A DNA stretch of 64,000 nt from Mesorhizobium tianshanense (GCF_007830515.1 NZ_VLKT01000004.1:158389-222388); one strand, 5' to 3'. Numbered from the stretch's first letter, positions 17,142-25,865 are shown. A program made the numbers and translations. Notes: generated from the sequence alone by a model not told the origin.

Positions 17142-18084
17142 GCTCTACGACCACCTGACCCACTTGCCCGCACGCGCGCCGCGCGGCGTCTGGGGCGCGG
17201 TGATGCTGGCCATCGACGATCGCGGCGCGATCGACTGGGAGGCGACGGAAGAGACAATCGCACGGCTCTGCGCGACCGGTGTCGACGGCATCTACTGCAA
17301 CGGCACGGCTTGTGAATTCCACTGCCAGACCGAACCCGAGTTCGACCGTCTTTGCGAACTGGTAGCCGCGATAGCCGGCCGCGCGCGCCTCCCCTTCCAG
17401 ATCGGCATCAGCCAGTCCAATCCGCGGGTCGCGCGCGAGCGGCTGATGCGAATGTCGGCGCTTCACCCGGCGGCCGTGCAATTCACCTTGCCTGACTGGT
17501 GGCCGCCCAGCGACAGCGAGGTCATGCGCTTCGTCGGCGGTCTGTGCGAGACTGCGCCTGACATGCCGCTGGTGCTCTACAATCCACCGCACGCCAAGCG
17601 CCGCCTAACGCTCGAAGACATCGCCAGGCTGCGTGCAGCCATGCCATCGCTGGTCGGCGCCAAGCTGCCGGGCGGAGACGCCAGCTGGTACGCCGACATG
17701 CGCCGCGAACTGCCGGGATTTTCGGTCTTCGTGCCCGGCCATACGCTGGCGACGGGATATGCCCAGGGCGCCCACGGCAGCTATTCCAACGTCGCCTGCC
17801 TCAATCCGAAGGGCGCGATGACATGGTGGCACATGATCCGCACCGACGCGGCAGCCGCAGCCGAGGTCGAGGCGCGCATCCAGGCCTTTCTCGCCACACA
17901 GGTTCTGCCTTTTCGCGCTCGCTACGATGTCGGCGATGCGGCGCTCGACAAAGCGATGGCGGCGGCAGGCGGCTGGGCGCCGCTTGGCCCGCGACTGCTC
18001 TGGCCTTACAGCTCGGTTCCCGAAGAGGAGATCGCGACACTGGCCGAAGCCGCGCGCACGGCCTTCCCCGAATGGTGGCAGTGA
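17131..18084 (+). CDS. DHDPS/NAL-family lyase (second DapA-like gene)
   Basis: 317 residues from a GTG at 17131 that overlaps the upstream stop. DapA-type barrel: RGVWGAVMLAIDDRGAIDWEATEE, the NGTACEFHCQTEPEF loop in place of 'GttGEs', the tyrosine in MPLVLYNPP and the Schiff-base lysine in SLVGAKLPGGD. Both catalytic residues are therefore present, but the pyruvate loop differs from true DapA, indicating another 2-oxoacid substrate. Together with the DapA-like gene in the transporter operon there are two divergent members of this family under one apparent operator. It is the last gene of the three-gene operon. Confidence 0.85.
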   Translation: MRAELYDHLTHLPARAPRGVWGAVMLAIDDRGAIDWEATEETIARLCATGVDGIYCNGTACEFHCQTEPEFDRLCELVAAIAGRARLPFQIGISQSNPRVARERLMRMSALHPAAVQFTLPDWWPPSDSEVMRFVGGLCETAPDMPLVLYNPPHAKRRLTLEDIARLRAAMPSLVGAKLPGGDASWYADMRRELPGFSVFVPGHTLATGYAQGAHGSYSNVACLNPKGAMTWWHMIRTDAAAAAEVEARIQAFLATQVLPFRARYDVGDAALDKAMAAAGGWAPLGPRLLWPYSSVPEEEIATLAEAARTAFPEWWQ

Positions 18085-18170
18085 GCGTCGGTTCAAGGTG
18101 CAACCAATCCAAGCCGATCTTGGATGGAGGAAGAACAAGCGGTCATGCGAGCCTCACAGTCCCGAAGCAG

Positions 18171-18187
18171 ATCGCCTCGAAGGCGAT
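18171..18187. terminator. Short perfect hairpin after the oxidoreductase operon
   Basis: ATCGCCT-CGA-AGGCGAT, 7-base arms with a 3-base loop, about 85 bases after the stop of the DapA-like gene and before the HAD gene. No T-run follows, so a terminator role is only possible. The rest of the 18085-18341 spacer shows nothing I recognise. Confidence 0.35.
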
Positions 18188-18341
18188 GACCGGTGGCAGA
18201 TCCGCCCAGCCGTCAGCTTCCGCGGCAGTGGTCACGAGATCCATCCCGCGATCGGCACCCGTGCCTGCTCTGATCCAAAAGGTAGAACCACGGCTTTGTT
18301 CCGGATTTGACGCATGGCGCACGCGTGGTCATGCTGGGCCG

Positions 18342-19112
18342 ATGACAAGGGGTGTGCTGCTGGACCTTGCAGGCGTCATCTATGATGGCGAGACCGCCAT
18401 ACCAGGCGGGGTCGACGCAGTCGCGCGTTTGCGTCAGGCTGGTTTTGCCGTACGCTTCGTAAGCAATACCACGCGCTCGGCGAAACAAAGGGTCCTCCAA
18501 CGTCTGGAGGCGATGGGACTCACCCTTGCCACGGCAGATGTTTTCACGCCGGCGCAAGCCGCGCGCGAATGGCTCCTTAGCAATGGCCGTGCGCCACACT
18601 TGTTGATTCACCCCGGCCTTGCGCCGGATTTTTACGAACTGCCGGATCGCGACAAGCGCGCCGTCATCGTCGGTGACGCCGGAGAGGCCTTCACCTATGC
18701 GGCGTTGAATGACGCGTTCCGCGAGCTTGAGCACGGCGCCGAATTGCTGGCCCTTGCCACCAACCGGACGTTTCGGGATAGCGACGGCGGGCTCAGCCTC
18801 GATGCAGGGCCATTCGTAGCGGCATTGGAATTTGCCTCGCTGAAACGCGCGACCGTTCTTGGCAAGCCCTCGTCGGCATTCTTTCTGGCGGCGCTGGCAA
18901 GCATGGACTGTGCGCCAGATCAGGCGATCATGGTCGGCGACGACGCCGAGGCCGATATAGCTGGCGCCCTGCGCGCCGAACTTTCGGGCGCGTTGCTGGT
19001 GCGGACGGGTAAATACCGGCAAGGCGACGAGGAACGGTTTGATCCGCGCCCGACCGCAACCGTCGCCGATCTAGCGGCGGCAGCCGACTGGATCATCGCG
19101 CACCAGGACTGA
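18342..19112 (+). CDS. HAD-IIA phosphatase of the LHPP/HDHD2-like type
   Basis: 256 residues. The start MTRGVLLDLAGVIYDGETAIPGGVDAVARL carries the HAD nucleophile Asp8, but the usual second Asp is Ala (DLAGV). This matches phospholysine-phosphohistidine-pyrophosphate phosphatases (LHPP), which have DISGV. Motif II is RFVSNTT, the IIA cap follows, then VLGKPSSAFF with the motif III Lys, then MVGDDAEADIAGAL as motif IV. It ends LLVRTGKYRQGDEE, again as in LHPP. Likely a cytoplasmic phosphatase acting on a small phosphorylated or phosphoamino substrate. ATG 18342 is preferred over far upstream in-frame starts that read through the previous gene. No partner genes adjoin it closely. Confidence 0.85.
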   Translation: MTRGVLLDLAGVIYDGETAIPGGVDAVARLRQAGFAVRFVSNTTRSAKQRVLQRLEAMGLTLATADVFTPAQAAREWLLSNGRAPHLLIHPGLAPDFYELPDRDKRAVIVGDAGEAFTYAALNDAFRELEHGAELLALATNRTFRDSDGGLSLDAGPFVAALEFASLKRATVLGKPSSAFFLAALASMDCAPDQAIMVGDDAEADIAGALRAELSGALLVRTGKYRQGDEERFDPRPTATVADLAAAADWIIAHQD

Positions 19113-19229
19113 TCGAGGTTCGTACCATGACCGGCGCATCGCGGCGCCGATCGTCTTTGGGTATTCTAGGCTCGCTGAATGGAGATCCCGCCACCCTTTA
19201 CTTCTACGATCCGTGGAAAGGAAACGACG

Positions 19230-19715
19230 ATGAGTGATATCGACAGCAAGGAGTTCGTTCTTGCGGGCGTCGTCATGAAACGCCTGTTATCCGGAGAACA
19301 GACCGCGGGGCAGTTCTGCCTCTTCGAAAACAAAAGCGACGGAAATACGAGGACGCCGATCCATGTCCACGCCAAGGACGACGAGACGGTTTACATTGTC
19401 GAAGGCGAGCTGACTGCGGTGGTCGACGGCCAACCTAGGCGCCTGATCGCTGGCGAGAGCATCTTCCTGCCGCGCGGCATTCCGCACCAGCTTATGAACA
19501 TGAGCGGCAATCCTTGCAGATATATCTTGATCGGGGTCCCAGCTCTGTTCGACCGGTTTCTCGAGGAAGGTGGCCACGAACATCAACCGGACGAAGCCGT
19601 AGGACCGCCGACACCCGAGGAGATCGAGCGACTCCGCCAAGCTTCGCCAAGGTTCGGCATCACCTTGCTCTCGGATTGGCCAAAGGCGGCGCTGGGCTCG
19701 CAGATGCGACCGTGA
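19230..19715 (+). CDS. Cupin-domain protein (quercetinase-like)
   Basis: 161 residues. One conserved beta-barrel cupin: motif 1 TPIHVHAKDDETVYIVEGEL has the H-x-H-x(n)-E metal ligands. Motif 2 LIAGESIFLPRGIPHQLMN supplies the P-x-G/H part with the final His. An acidic tail follows (PTPEEIERLRQASPRFGITLL), common in Mesorhizobium cupins annotated as quercetin-dioxygenase-like. ATG 19230 follows AAAGGAAACG; an upstream in-frame ATG gives 17 unlikely residues. It could be a small metal-dependent oxygenase or isomerase; the substrate is unknown. Monocistronic. Confidence 0.8.
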   Translation: MSDIDSKEFVLAGVVMKRLLSGEQTAGQFCLFENKSDGNTRTPIHVHAKDDETVYIVEGELTAVVDGQPRRLIAGESIFLPRGIPHQLMNMSGNPCRYILIGVPALFDRFLEEGGHEHQPDEAVGPPTPEEIERLRQASPRFGITLLSDWPKAALGSQMRP

Positions 19716-19845
19716 CCTACCTCAACGCCGGCGTCCTGATGCAGCAACCCAGTTGCTCTTGGTTGCCCGTCGACCAGGGCTTGCATTCTGGACAGTTTGC
19801 CATCATCTGATGTATGGGTTCACTATCAAGTGATGGAGAGAACCA

Positions 19846-20274
19846 ATGCTTACCGCCGCGCGCCCACCTACCATCCTGCCGGAACGACAGGACTTTTCTG
19901 CCGAAGCCGATCGCGCCAGACTGTCGAAGGTGGCGCTCAAGGCCTATAAGCGTCTTGTCGAGCATTGGGGACTTACGGGGCAACAGGCCGCGGCACTGCT
20001 AGACGTTTCGACAAGCACCTGGGAGCGGCTGAAGCAAGGGGGAAAGGACAAGTCCCTCAGCCAGGACCAGTTGACCCGCATCTCGGCCTTGGTCGGGATC
20101 TACAAGGGCCTCCACCTATTGTTCGCTGACGATATGGCCGATCGCTGGCCCAAGCTCGACAACAAGGGTCCCCTCTTCGCCCGCATGAATCCCATCGAGT
20201 CGATGATGAGGGGCGGCATTCCACAGATGCTCGAGGTGCGCAGATATGTCGATGCAGTCCGTGGAGGACTGTGA
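19846..20274 (+). CDS. Antitoxin of RES/Xre module, MbcA/ParS/Xre toxin-binding domain (module 1)
   Basis: 142 residues. An atypical helix-turn-helix occupies the middle (LVEHWGLTGQQAAALLDVSTSTWERLKQGG). A C-terminal MbcA/ParS/Xre (DUF2384) toxin-binding domain follows (LSQDQLTRISALVGIYKGLHLLF; ADRWPKLDNKGPLFARMNPIESMMRGG; QMLEVRRYVDAVRGGL). The closing RRYVDAVRGGL is highly typical. It should neutralise the RES toxin whose gene starts immediately after its stop, and repress the operon. The upstream stretch 19800-19840 carries small palindromes (CATC-N4-GATG, CACT-N4-AGTG) that may be part of the operator. Confidence 0.9.
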   Translation: MLTAARPPTILPERQDFSAEADRARLSKVALKAYKRLVEHWGLTGQQAAALLDVSTSTWERLKQGGKDKSLSQDQLTRISALVGIYKGLHLLFADDMADRWPKLDNKGPLFARMNPIESMMRGGIPQMLEVRRYVDAVRGGL

Positions 20275-20967
20275 TTGTCGATCGACAGTGTGCCGGTCGT
20301 CACCGAGGCGTTCCCGAAGACTGTCCGATTGGTGACGACGGCGCGCCTTCGCGCGGCGGTGCTTGTCCCACTGGTGGACGGCGATGATGAACTCGATCTC
20401 CTGGCGGAAATTGAAGGAGCAACGAGCACCCGGCTTATCGCCCAGGACCGAGGCATTTCAGGTCTTGCCGCCAACGAACTCGTCTACGACGTGCCCCATG
20501 CACACTTCATCAATGCATCCTTTGCCTACGCCAAGCCGCAGCAACCCAACCGGTTCAATGGCGCCGACCGCGGTGCCTGGTACGCCGCTCTCGACGTCGC
20601 CACCTGCCTGAGTGAAGTAGGCTATCACCTGACGAACGCGTTGGCGGATGCGGGCGACTTCAACGCCACCGTCGAATATGCGGAAATGTTTTGCAGTCTC
20701 GCTGGCGATTTCCTCGATCTGCGACAGGTTTCTGGTCATCCATCGCTCGATCCGGATAAGGCGAAGGCCTATCCCGTTGGCAACGCGTTGGCCGACAGTG
20801 CCCGGGTCGTGGGTCTCAACGGTATCATCTATCCCTCGGTGAGACACAAGGGCGGCACCTGCCTCGTTGCGTTGAGGCCTGCTGCGGTACAGTCGGTTCG
20901 GCAGGGGGTCATCTATCGGATGATTTGGCGAGGTGATCCAACGCCAACGGTCCAAGGGCCGCTCTGA
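20275..20967 (+). CDS. RES-domain toxin, NAD+-degrading family (module 1)
   Basis: 230 residues. The RES domain is recognisable from ANELVYDVPHAHFINASFAY, NRFNGADRGAWYAALDVATCLSEVGYHL (conserved Arg, Tyr and Glu of the NAD pocket), and the final SARVVGLNGIIYPSVRHKGGTCLVAL, which contains the defining Ser. Studied RES toxins (ParT, MbcT, Res) deplete NAD+ or ADP-ribosylate targets, stopping growth. The start is a TTG directly after the antitoxin TGA, with an ideal GGAGG at 20263-20267. The arrangement antitoxin-toxin with zero spacing is classical. Appears intact. Confidence 0.9.
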   Translation: MSIDSVPVVTEAFPKTVRLVTTARLRAAVLVPLVDGDDELDLLAEIEGATSTRLIAQDRGISGLAANELVYDVPHAHFINASFAYAKPQQPNRFNGADRGAWYAALDVATCLSEVGYHLTNALADAGDFNATVEYAEMFCSLAGDFLDLRQVSGHPSLDPDKAKAYPVGNALADSARVVGLNGIIYPSVRHKGGTCLVALRPAAVQSVRQGVIYRMIWRGDPTPTVQGPL

Positions 20968-21404
20968 CCGTTGGGCCCGATATCGCACGCTTCCCATACG
21001 TTCGATCGAAGAGTATGCGAACAGTCGTTTGATGTCGCGGTTGCCGCCGCCGCTAACCGACGGGAATGTCGAAACTATTCTGAGACGGTAGAAAAACCGC
21101 CAAGACTGGCGAACTGAATCGTGGACCCGGAGGACGTCACAAGAAGACTGATTTCAGCTTTTTCGTGGGCCCAAAATCATAAATCTTCCCGCATTGTCTC
21201 GTATGGTTCCGCCACAGACAGTTGAATGGCCGTATGGTTGTCGCGATCGTCGCAGCTGCGATGTGGCGTACATGGTGCTGATGATGCCGACGGGTTCGCA
21301 AAGTGACATCGGCAGTGACGATGATCAATATGCGTCATGAGCGGACTGTCGTTGAATCGCGCCTGGGGTGAAGTCCCTGGCTCTGAGGCATAGAGAAGAT
21401 TGCT
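20968..21404. other. Non-coding region upstream of fic
   Basis: About 440 bases with no supported gene. It is less GC-rich than its neighbours after 21140, and short open frames on the minus strand (for example 21328-21137) show no family sequence. The right end grades into the fic control region with its palindromes. Confidence 0.4.
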
Positions 21405-21455
21405 ATAGATCATTATCTATGACAGGATGAGTTATAGAAAGGTGCTCTATAGCTC
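21405..21455 (+). promoter_or_regulatory. Paired palindromes immediately upstream of fic
   Basis: ATAGAT-CATT-ATCTAT (21405-21420, perfect arms) is followed by GAGTTATAG-N9-CTATAGCTC (21429-21455, one mismatch), which covers the AAAGG ribosome site and ends at the base before the fic ATG. CTATA-type half-sites recur three times. Such spacing suggests repressor binding that blocks both transcription and translation; the regulator may be the C-terminal winged helix of Fic itself. Confidence 0.5.
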
Positions 21456-22571
21456 ATGGCATGGAATTGGGAGCAGGCTGACTGGCCGTATTTTGCCTAC
21501 GACAAGAAGGTATTGGAACCGCTGGAAAGCGAGTTCCTGTTGCGATCGGGCGAATTCCTGGGCGTCTTTCGTCACGTCGGTTCCGACGATCGCGATCAGA
21601 TCCGCATCGATCTTATCAGTGAAGAGGCCTTGAAGACATCTGCGATTGAGGGAGAGTACCTTGACCGCGCGAACCTGCAATCATCCTTGCGCCAGCAACT
21701 TGGGCTGGGCAGCGAGACCAGGCGCATTCCGCCCGCCGAGCGCGGTATCGCCGAAATGATGGCCAATGTGTATTTGCATTTTGCCGATCCGCTCTCGCAT
21801 CGCACCCTCTACGCTTGGCACAAGATGGTGATGTCGGGTGAGCGACGCATCGAGACGATCGGCAACTATCGCCAGCATGAGGATGCCATGCAGATCGTTT
21901 CCAATCGGCTGGACAAGCCCAAGGTGCATTTCGAAGCGCCGCCCTCGGCGCGGGTGAAAACTGAAATGGATGCCTTCGCCGCCTGGTTCAACGGCACCTC
22001 GCCCAAAGGCAAGGCACCGCTCCCCGCGCTAACGCGTGCCGGGATCGCGCACCTCTATTTCGAGAGCATTCACCCGTTCGAGGATGGCAACGGCCGCATA
22101 GGGCGTGCCCTTTGCGAAAAGGTGCTGGCACAAAACCTGGGCGAGCCCAGCCTCATTGCTTTGGCGTACACGATCGAACGCCACCGCAAGGCCTATTACG
22201 ACAGCCTGGAAGCCAGCAACAAAAGCAACGCGATTACAGATTGGCTGCTCTATTTCGCCAACACGATCCTTGAAGCGCAGCGTGTAACGCTAGCCCGTGT
22301 CGAATTCTCCGTCGCCAAGGCCAAGTTTTACGAACGCCACCGCAATCAGTTCAACGAGCGGCAGGAAAAGGTTATCGCTCGTATGTTCCGCGAGGGGATC
22401 GACGGCTTCAAGGGTGGTCTCAGCGCCGAAAACTACATCGCCATCACGCAGGCATCACGCGCAACGGCTACCAGAGATTTACAGGATTTGGTTACGAAGG
22501 GCGCGCTTACAAGGACCGGGGAGCGTAGGCACACACGCTACGCGCTCCACATACCCCATTCTAACAGGTAG
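21456..22571 (+). CDS. Class II Fic-domain protein (DUF4172-type, putative AMP transferase)
   Basis: 371 residues. The N-terminal DUF4172-like region (WNWEQADWPYFAYD...) contains the inhibitory helix motif T61-SAI-E65-G66 (S/T-xxx-E-G/N), so it is a self-inhibited class II Fic. The catalytic loop HPFEDGNGR is complete at 206-214, with His206 expected to activate the target hydroxyl. The C-terminal part (GGLSAENYIAITQASRATATRDLQDLVTKGAL) is a winged helix, suggesting DNA binding or autoregulation. Fic enzymes transfer AMP from ATP to protein Ser/Thr/Tyr. No separate small antitoxin gene is present, as expected for class II. Confidence 0.92.
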   Translation: MAWNWEQADWPYFAYDKKVLEPLESEFLLRSGEFLGVFRHVGSDDRDQIRIDLISEEALKTSAIEGEYLDRANLQSSLRQQLGLGSETRRIPPAERGIAEMMANVYLHFADPLSHRTLYAWHKMVMSGERRIETIGNYRQHEDAMQIVSNRLDKPKVHFEAPPSARVKTEMDAFAAWFNGTSPKGKAPLPALTRAGIAHLYFESIHPFEDGNGRIGRALCEKVLAQNLGEPSLIALAYTIERHRKAYYDSLEASNKSNAITDWLLYFANTILEAQRVTLARVEFSVAKAKFYERHRNQFNERQEKVIARMFREGIDGFKGGLSAENYIAITQASRATATRDLQDLVTKGALTRTGERRHTRYALHIPHSNR

Positions 22572-23023
22572 GTTTTCTAGCACTCGTATCCACGATCTCG
22601 CACGAAACGCCGCGTGCTGAACGTCAGGTCCTAACCGTAGTTCAACTTACATCGCTCCTCAGGCACTCCGGACGCGGTGAGAGAGCGTCAGCCGCGAGCT
22701 TGCCGGCAACTGCATCGCTTTTACGGCTTGAGCAAATGCCGCCGCCCTGACCAAGACGGCGGATCAGCCGGCCACCTCATTGTTGATGGTGCGACTGTCG
22801 TTGATGGCGCCAGCGGCCGACCGGCAGAACTCACGCGGTTATGCTTGTGAGCAGTGCTGAGTGTCTGAATCAAAATGAGCGTCGTGGTTTCAGGGCCCTG
22901 CGAGCCTGCGCGTGAGCAGGCGGATATTTGCGATGAAGACCCGCGCTTCGGCGGATGCGATGGTTCGTTCGAAGTCCTTGGCCAGGTGCGGATCAAAAAG
23001 CACTGCCCGCCCGCTGGCTCGCG
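22572..23023. other. Convergent intergenic region, fic to hydroxyacid dehydrogenase
   Basis: Contains no supported gene. It holds a modest inverted repeat (CCGCC...GGCGG around 22740-22765) and two copies of GTTGATGG near 22780-22810. Being between two gene 3' ends it probably contains the transcription ends, but no classical hairpin plus T-run is visible. Confidence 0.4.
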
Positions 23024-24487
23024 CTATCCCGGAATAATATTCTGGTGATACGGACCTCTGAGGTTCGATTGTTCGATACCAAGGCAAAGGCGATTTATCA
23101 GCCGGACAAGCTCTTCGCCTTGTTCTGCGACGATCTTGCCGCGCTCGTGCGGACGCGCGTCCGAAAGAGCCCTCCACAACCGGGATTGTCGATCACAGAG
23201 ATCAGCCAGTTCCGAACATTCCTGCACGGTCAATTTCAAAAGATCACGTTCCGTCACCGGTCCAATGCCGGAGGGGGTGGTCGCCCCTAGAGAAACGTAG
23301 TCTGACGGCACGGTGCCTTTTGCGTTGGTCACCGATTTGCGACAGATGAGGTCGAAGATCACGTCGACGGCTTGCTTGGCTCCGGCGACGCGCGAAGGAT
23401 GGTCCGTATCGGCTGCGGCGTGCGGCAGAAGTTCAAGCTTGGCGCCGTGCTTTTCCACCAAGTCGAGATAAGGCAGCATCGGGCCGGAAAGGCTGCCGGT
23501 CGAAGCGTCCCTGAACAGGTCGGCATCGATGGCGGCGTGACGTAGCTGGCCAGAGGCGAGCGCGCCCTCGAGAGCCTGAACGTCGACAAGCTCGCCGCGG
23601 TCGTAGTTGATCAGCACCGCACCATTCTTCATACGTGACAGGACGTCCGCGCCGACCAGCCCCGCATTGGCATAGCTCCCGGTTTGCGCATTCAGTTTGC
23701 CCAGCCCGACATGGACGCTCAGCACGTCCGCGCCCTCAGCCGCCTCGGCAGGACTTAGCGCATAGGCGAATCCCTCGGCCTCTATCCACTCCCGGTGGCG
23801 CGGCCGTGCGTGGATCACCACGCGCATGCCGAAGGCGCGGGCAAGCTTGGCCACCTCTCTGCCGATATTGCCGTAGCCGACGATCGCGATCGTCTTGCCT
23901 TCGAGCTTCTCGGTGGGGAAATCGCGCAGGTCCCTGCCGGTGTCGAACGCGCCCCGCGCGACCCGGCCGTGAAGCCTTTCGATCGGGAGATCCGGCATGA
24001 CCTTGAGGATCGCCTTCATCACCATCTGCGCGGTGGCGCGGCTGTTGATGCCGGGCGTGTTCATCAGCACCGCCGTGCCGCCATCGCCACTGCCGCCACC
24101 CCAGGAGCGTGAGCCCATATTGCCGGTGCCGGCACCGATCCGCACGCCGGCCAGCGGAAAGACGGTTTCGGGAGGCAGGAATGTCGCGGCGGCAATGACC
24201 GCGTCATAGCGCCCGTCGCTCGCGGCTTCGAGCAGCTCTTCACGGGTGCTAAGATCCGGCTGGTAGAAGAAATGCACCCGGCCACGCTCGAGTTCTGTCC
24301 TGTCGCTAAGCGCAGCCGCGTGAAAGCTGCCGCCCTTGAATTCGATATGCGTGCGCACTTCGCTGGGGTCAGGCTTGCCGTCGGGTCCGAAGCGCAGGCC
24401 GACCAGATCGCAGATCAGCACGGTGTAGACGGTCTGCGGATCGATCTGATCGGCTGCGTCCAAATCTGTCTTTGCATCCGCGATCAC
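23024..24487 (-). CDS. D-isomer 2-hydroxyacid dehydrogenase family enzyme
   Basis: 487 residues, longer than the usual 310-330 for this fold because of an N-terminal extension of about 80 residues and a C-terminal one. NAD-binding motif GKTIAIVGYGNIGREVAKLARAFGMRV at 197-223. Arg297 lies in LINYDRGELVD (variant of ARG-x-x-VD) and His356 in LELLPHAAADT. TPGINSRATAQMVMKAIL matches the 'tpgvN..avAE' helix. It resembles phosphoglycerate dehydrogenase-type enzymes but is not a canonical SerA. It starts with GTG 24487 and is the promoter-distal gene of the ten-gene operon. It probably reduces a 2-oxoacid or oxidises a 2-hydroxyacid released in the pathway. Confidence 0.82.
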   Translation of the reverse strand: MIADAKTDLDAADQIDPQTVYTVLICDLVGLRFGPDGKPDPSEVRTHIEFKGGSFHAAALSDRTELERGRVHFFYQPDLSTREELLEAASDGRYDAVIAAATFLPPETVFPLAGVRIGAGTGNMGSRSWGGGSGDGGTAVLMNTPGINSRATAQMVMKAILKVMPDLPIERLHGRVARGAFDTGRDLRDFPTEKLEGKTIAIVGYGNIGREVAKLARAFGMRVVIHARPRHREWIEAEGFAYALSPAEAAEGADVLSVHVGLGKLNAQTGSYANAGLVGADVLSRMKNGAVLINYDRGELVDVQALEGALASGQLRHAAIDADLFRDASTGSLSGPMLPYLDLVEKHGAKLELLPHAAADTDHPSRVAGAKQAVDVIFDLICRKSVTNAKGTVPSDYVSLGATTPSGIGPVTERDLLKLTVQECSELADLCDRQSRLWRALSDARPHERGKIVAEQGEELVRLINRLCLGIEQSNLRGPYHQNIIPG

Positions 24488-24575
24488 GTCGTCATTTCCT
24501 CCTGCGAGAGCGTGTCCGTTGGCAATCGCTGGCCTAAGCAGTTTCCAGCCTCGCCAGCAGACAACCGCCGATCAA

Positions 24576-25841
24576 TCAGAATCTATCAGCCCGGAAAGGC
24601 GTCAGATCGATTGCCGGCGGCAGACCCGCGGCAAGCTGCGACACGATCTTGCCGGTGACGGCGCCCCCGATCAGGCCCTGATGGCCGTGGCCGAAGGCGT
24701 AGATGACGTTCTTCGCCCGCGATGCCCGGTCGATGACCGGAATGCTGTCGGGCGTGCCGGGACGGTGCCCCATCCAGCGCGTGACCTCGCCAACTTCCAG
24801 TTTCCTGAACATCGGCCGCGCCTGTTTGAGAAGAACGTCCGCCCGGCGCATGTTTGCTGGTGCTTGCAGGCCAGCGAACTCGACATTGCCGGCGATCCGC
24901 AGTCCATCCTCCATCGGCGAGGCGACGAATTTGCGGTCGGCCGAGATCGTCTGGATCCGCAGGCCCGTGTCGGCGCCCTTGACCATGATGTGATAGCCGC
25001 GCTCGCTCTCCAGCGGAATGCGGTCGCCAAGCTTGCGGGCAAGCTCGCCGGACCAGGCGCCGGCACAAACCACCACGGTCTCCACCGGCATGCTCCCGCC
25101 GCCCTCAAGCCGCAGCGCCGACGGGCCATCGGCGGCCATGTCGAAGCCGAGCACTTTTGCGCGCACGAAGCGGGCGCCCTGACGCGCCGCATGTTCGGCG
25201 AGCCTAGCGACAAGCCGGCCGGGGTTTGGGCATTGCCCCTGTTCGGGCAGATAGACCGCGCTCTTGAAGATCGGCGCCAGAGCCGGTTCGAGCTGGCGGA
25301 TTTCGTCGCCATCGAGGATGTCCACCCTGACGCCGTGCTCGCGGCGAAGCCCCAAGCCATAAGCGCCCTTGGAAGGCCCATCGGCCGTTTCGTGGACGAA
25401 AAGCTGGCCGCGTTTCTGCAGCAAGTCCTCGCAGACGGCAGCCTTGATCAATGGCTCGTAGCACTCGAATGTATAGCGGTGCAGCGAGCGCATCGCCGCC
25501 GATATCTCCTCGACGCGGGGCTTGCGGCTGGCGGCAAGGAAGCGCAGCAGCCATGGCAGTGCGTGCGGCAGATAGGCCAGCCGCACGATCAACGGCCCTT
25601 CCGGGTCCATCAGCCATTTCGGCACGTTGCCGAGCACGCCTGGCATCGAGTTCGGGATGCAGGATCCCGGGCAGATGCCGCCGGCATTGCCGAACGAGCA
25701 CTGCTCTTCCGAGCCCGGCAAGGCAGGATCGACCACCTCGACGGCGAAACCCTGCTCGAGCAGGTAGTTCGCGGTGCAGACCCCGATAATGCCGGCGCCG
25801 ATGACCGTCACCTTGCCGCGCCGCGTGCTTGTCGGTGTCAT
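24576..25841 (-). CDS. DadA-like FAD-dependent D-amino-acid dehydrogenase
   Basis: 421 residues. The N-terminal FAD-binding motif is KVTVIGAGIIGVCTANYLLEQGFAVEVVD. CSFGNAGGICPGSCIPNSMPGV is characteristic of the DadA group. RWMGHRPGTPDSIPVIDRA and YAFGHGHQGLIGGAVTGKIVSQL complete the DAO fold at the C-terminus. In this context it should oxidise the D- or cyclic amino acid produced by the proline racemase-family enzyme of the same operon to an imine or oxo acid, passing electrons to the quinone pool. The true substrate could be D-hydroxyproline or something related. Located between the aldolase and the hydroxyacid dehydrogenase. Confidence 0.88.
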   Translation of the reverse strand: MTPTSTRRGKVTVIGAGIIGVCTANYLLEQGFAVEVVDPALPGSEEQCSFGNAGGICPGSCIPNSMPGVLGNVPKWLMDPEGPLIVRLAYLPHALPWLLRFLAASRKPRVEEISAAMRSLHRYTFECYEPLIKAAVCEDLLQKRGQLFVHETADGPSKGAYGLGLRREHGVRVDILDGDEIRQLEPALAPIFKSAVYLPEQGQCPNPGRLVARLAEHAARQGARFVRAKVLGFDMAADGPSALRLEGGGSMPVETVVVCAGAWSGELARKLGDRIPLESERGYHIMVKGADTGLRIQTISADRKFVASPMEDGLRIAGNVEFAGLQAPANMRRADVLLKQARPMFRKLEVGEVTRWMGHRPGTPDSIPVIDRASRAKNVIYAFGHGHQGLIGGAVTGKIVSQLAAGLPPAIDLTPFRADRF

Positions 25842-25865
25842 GACGATCGATCCGGATTGTGCCGA

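Noticed and set aside
22740..22815. GTTGATGG pair and CCGCC/GGCGG repeat after fic
   Set aside because: Too short and too GC-typical to call an operator or terminator with any confidence.
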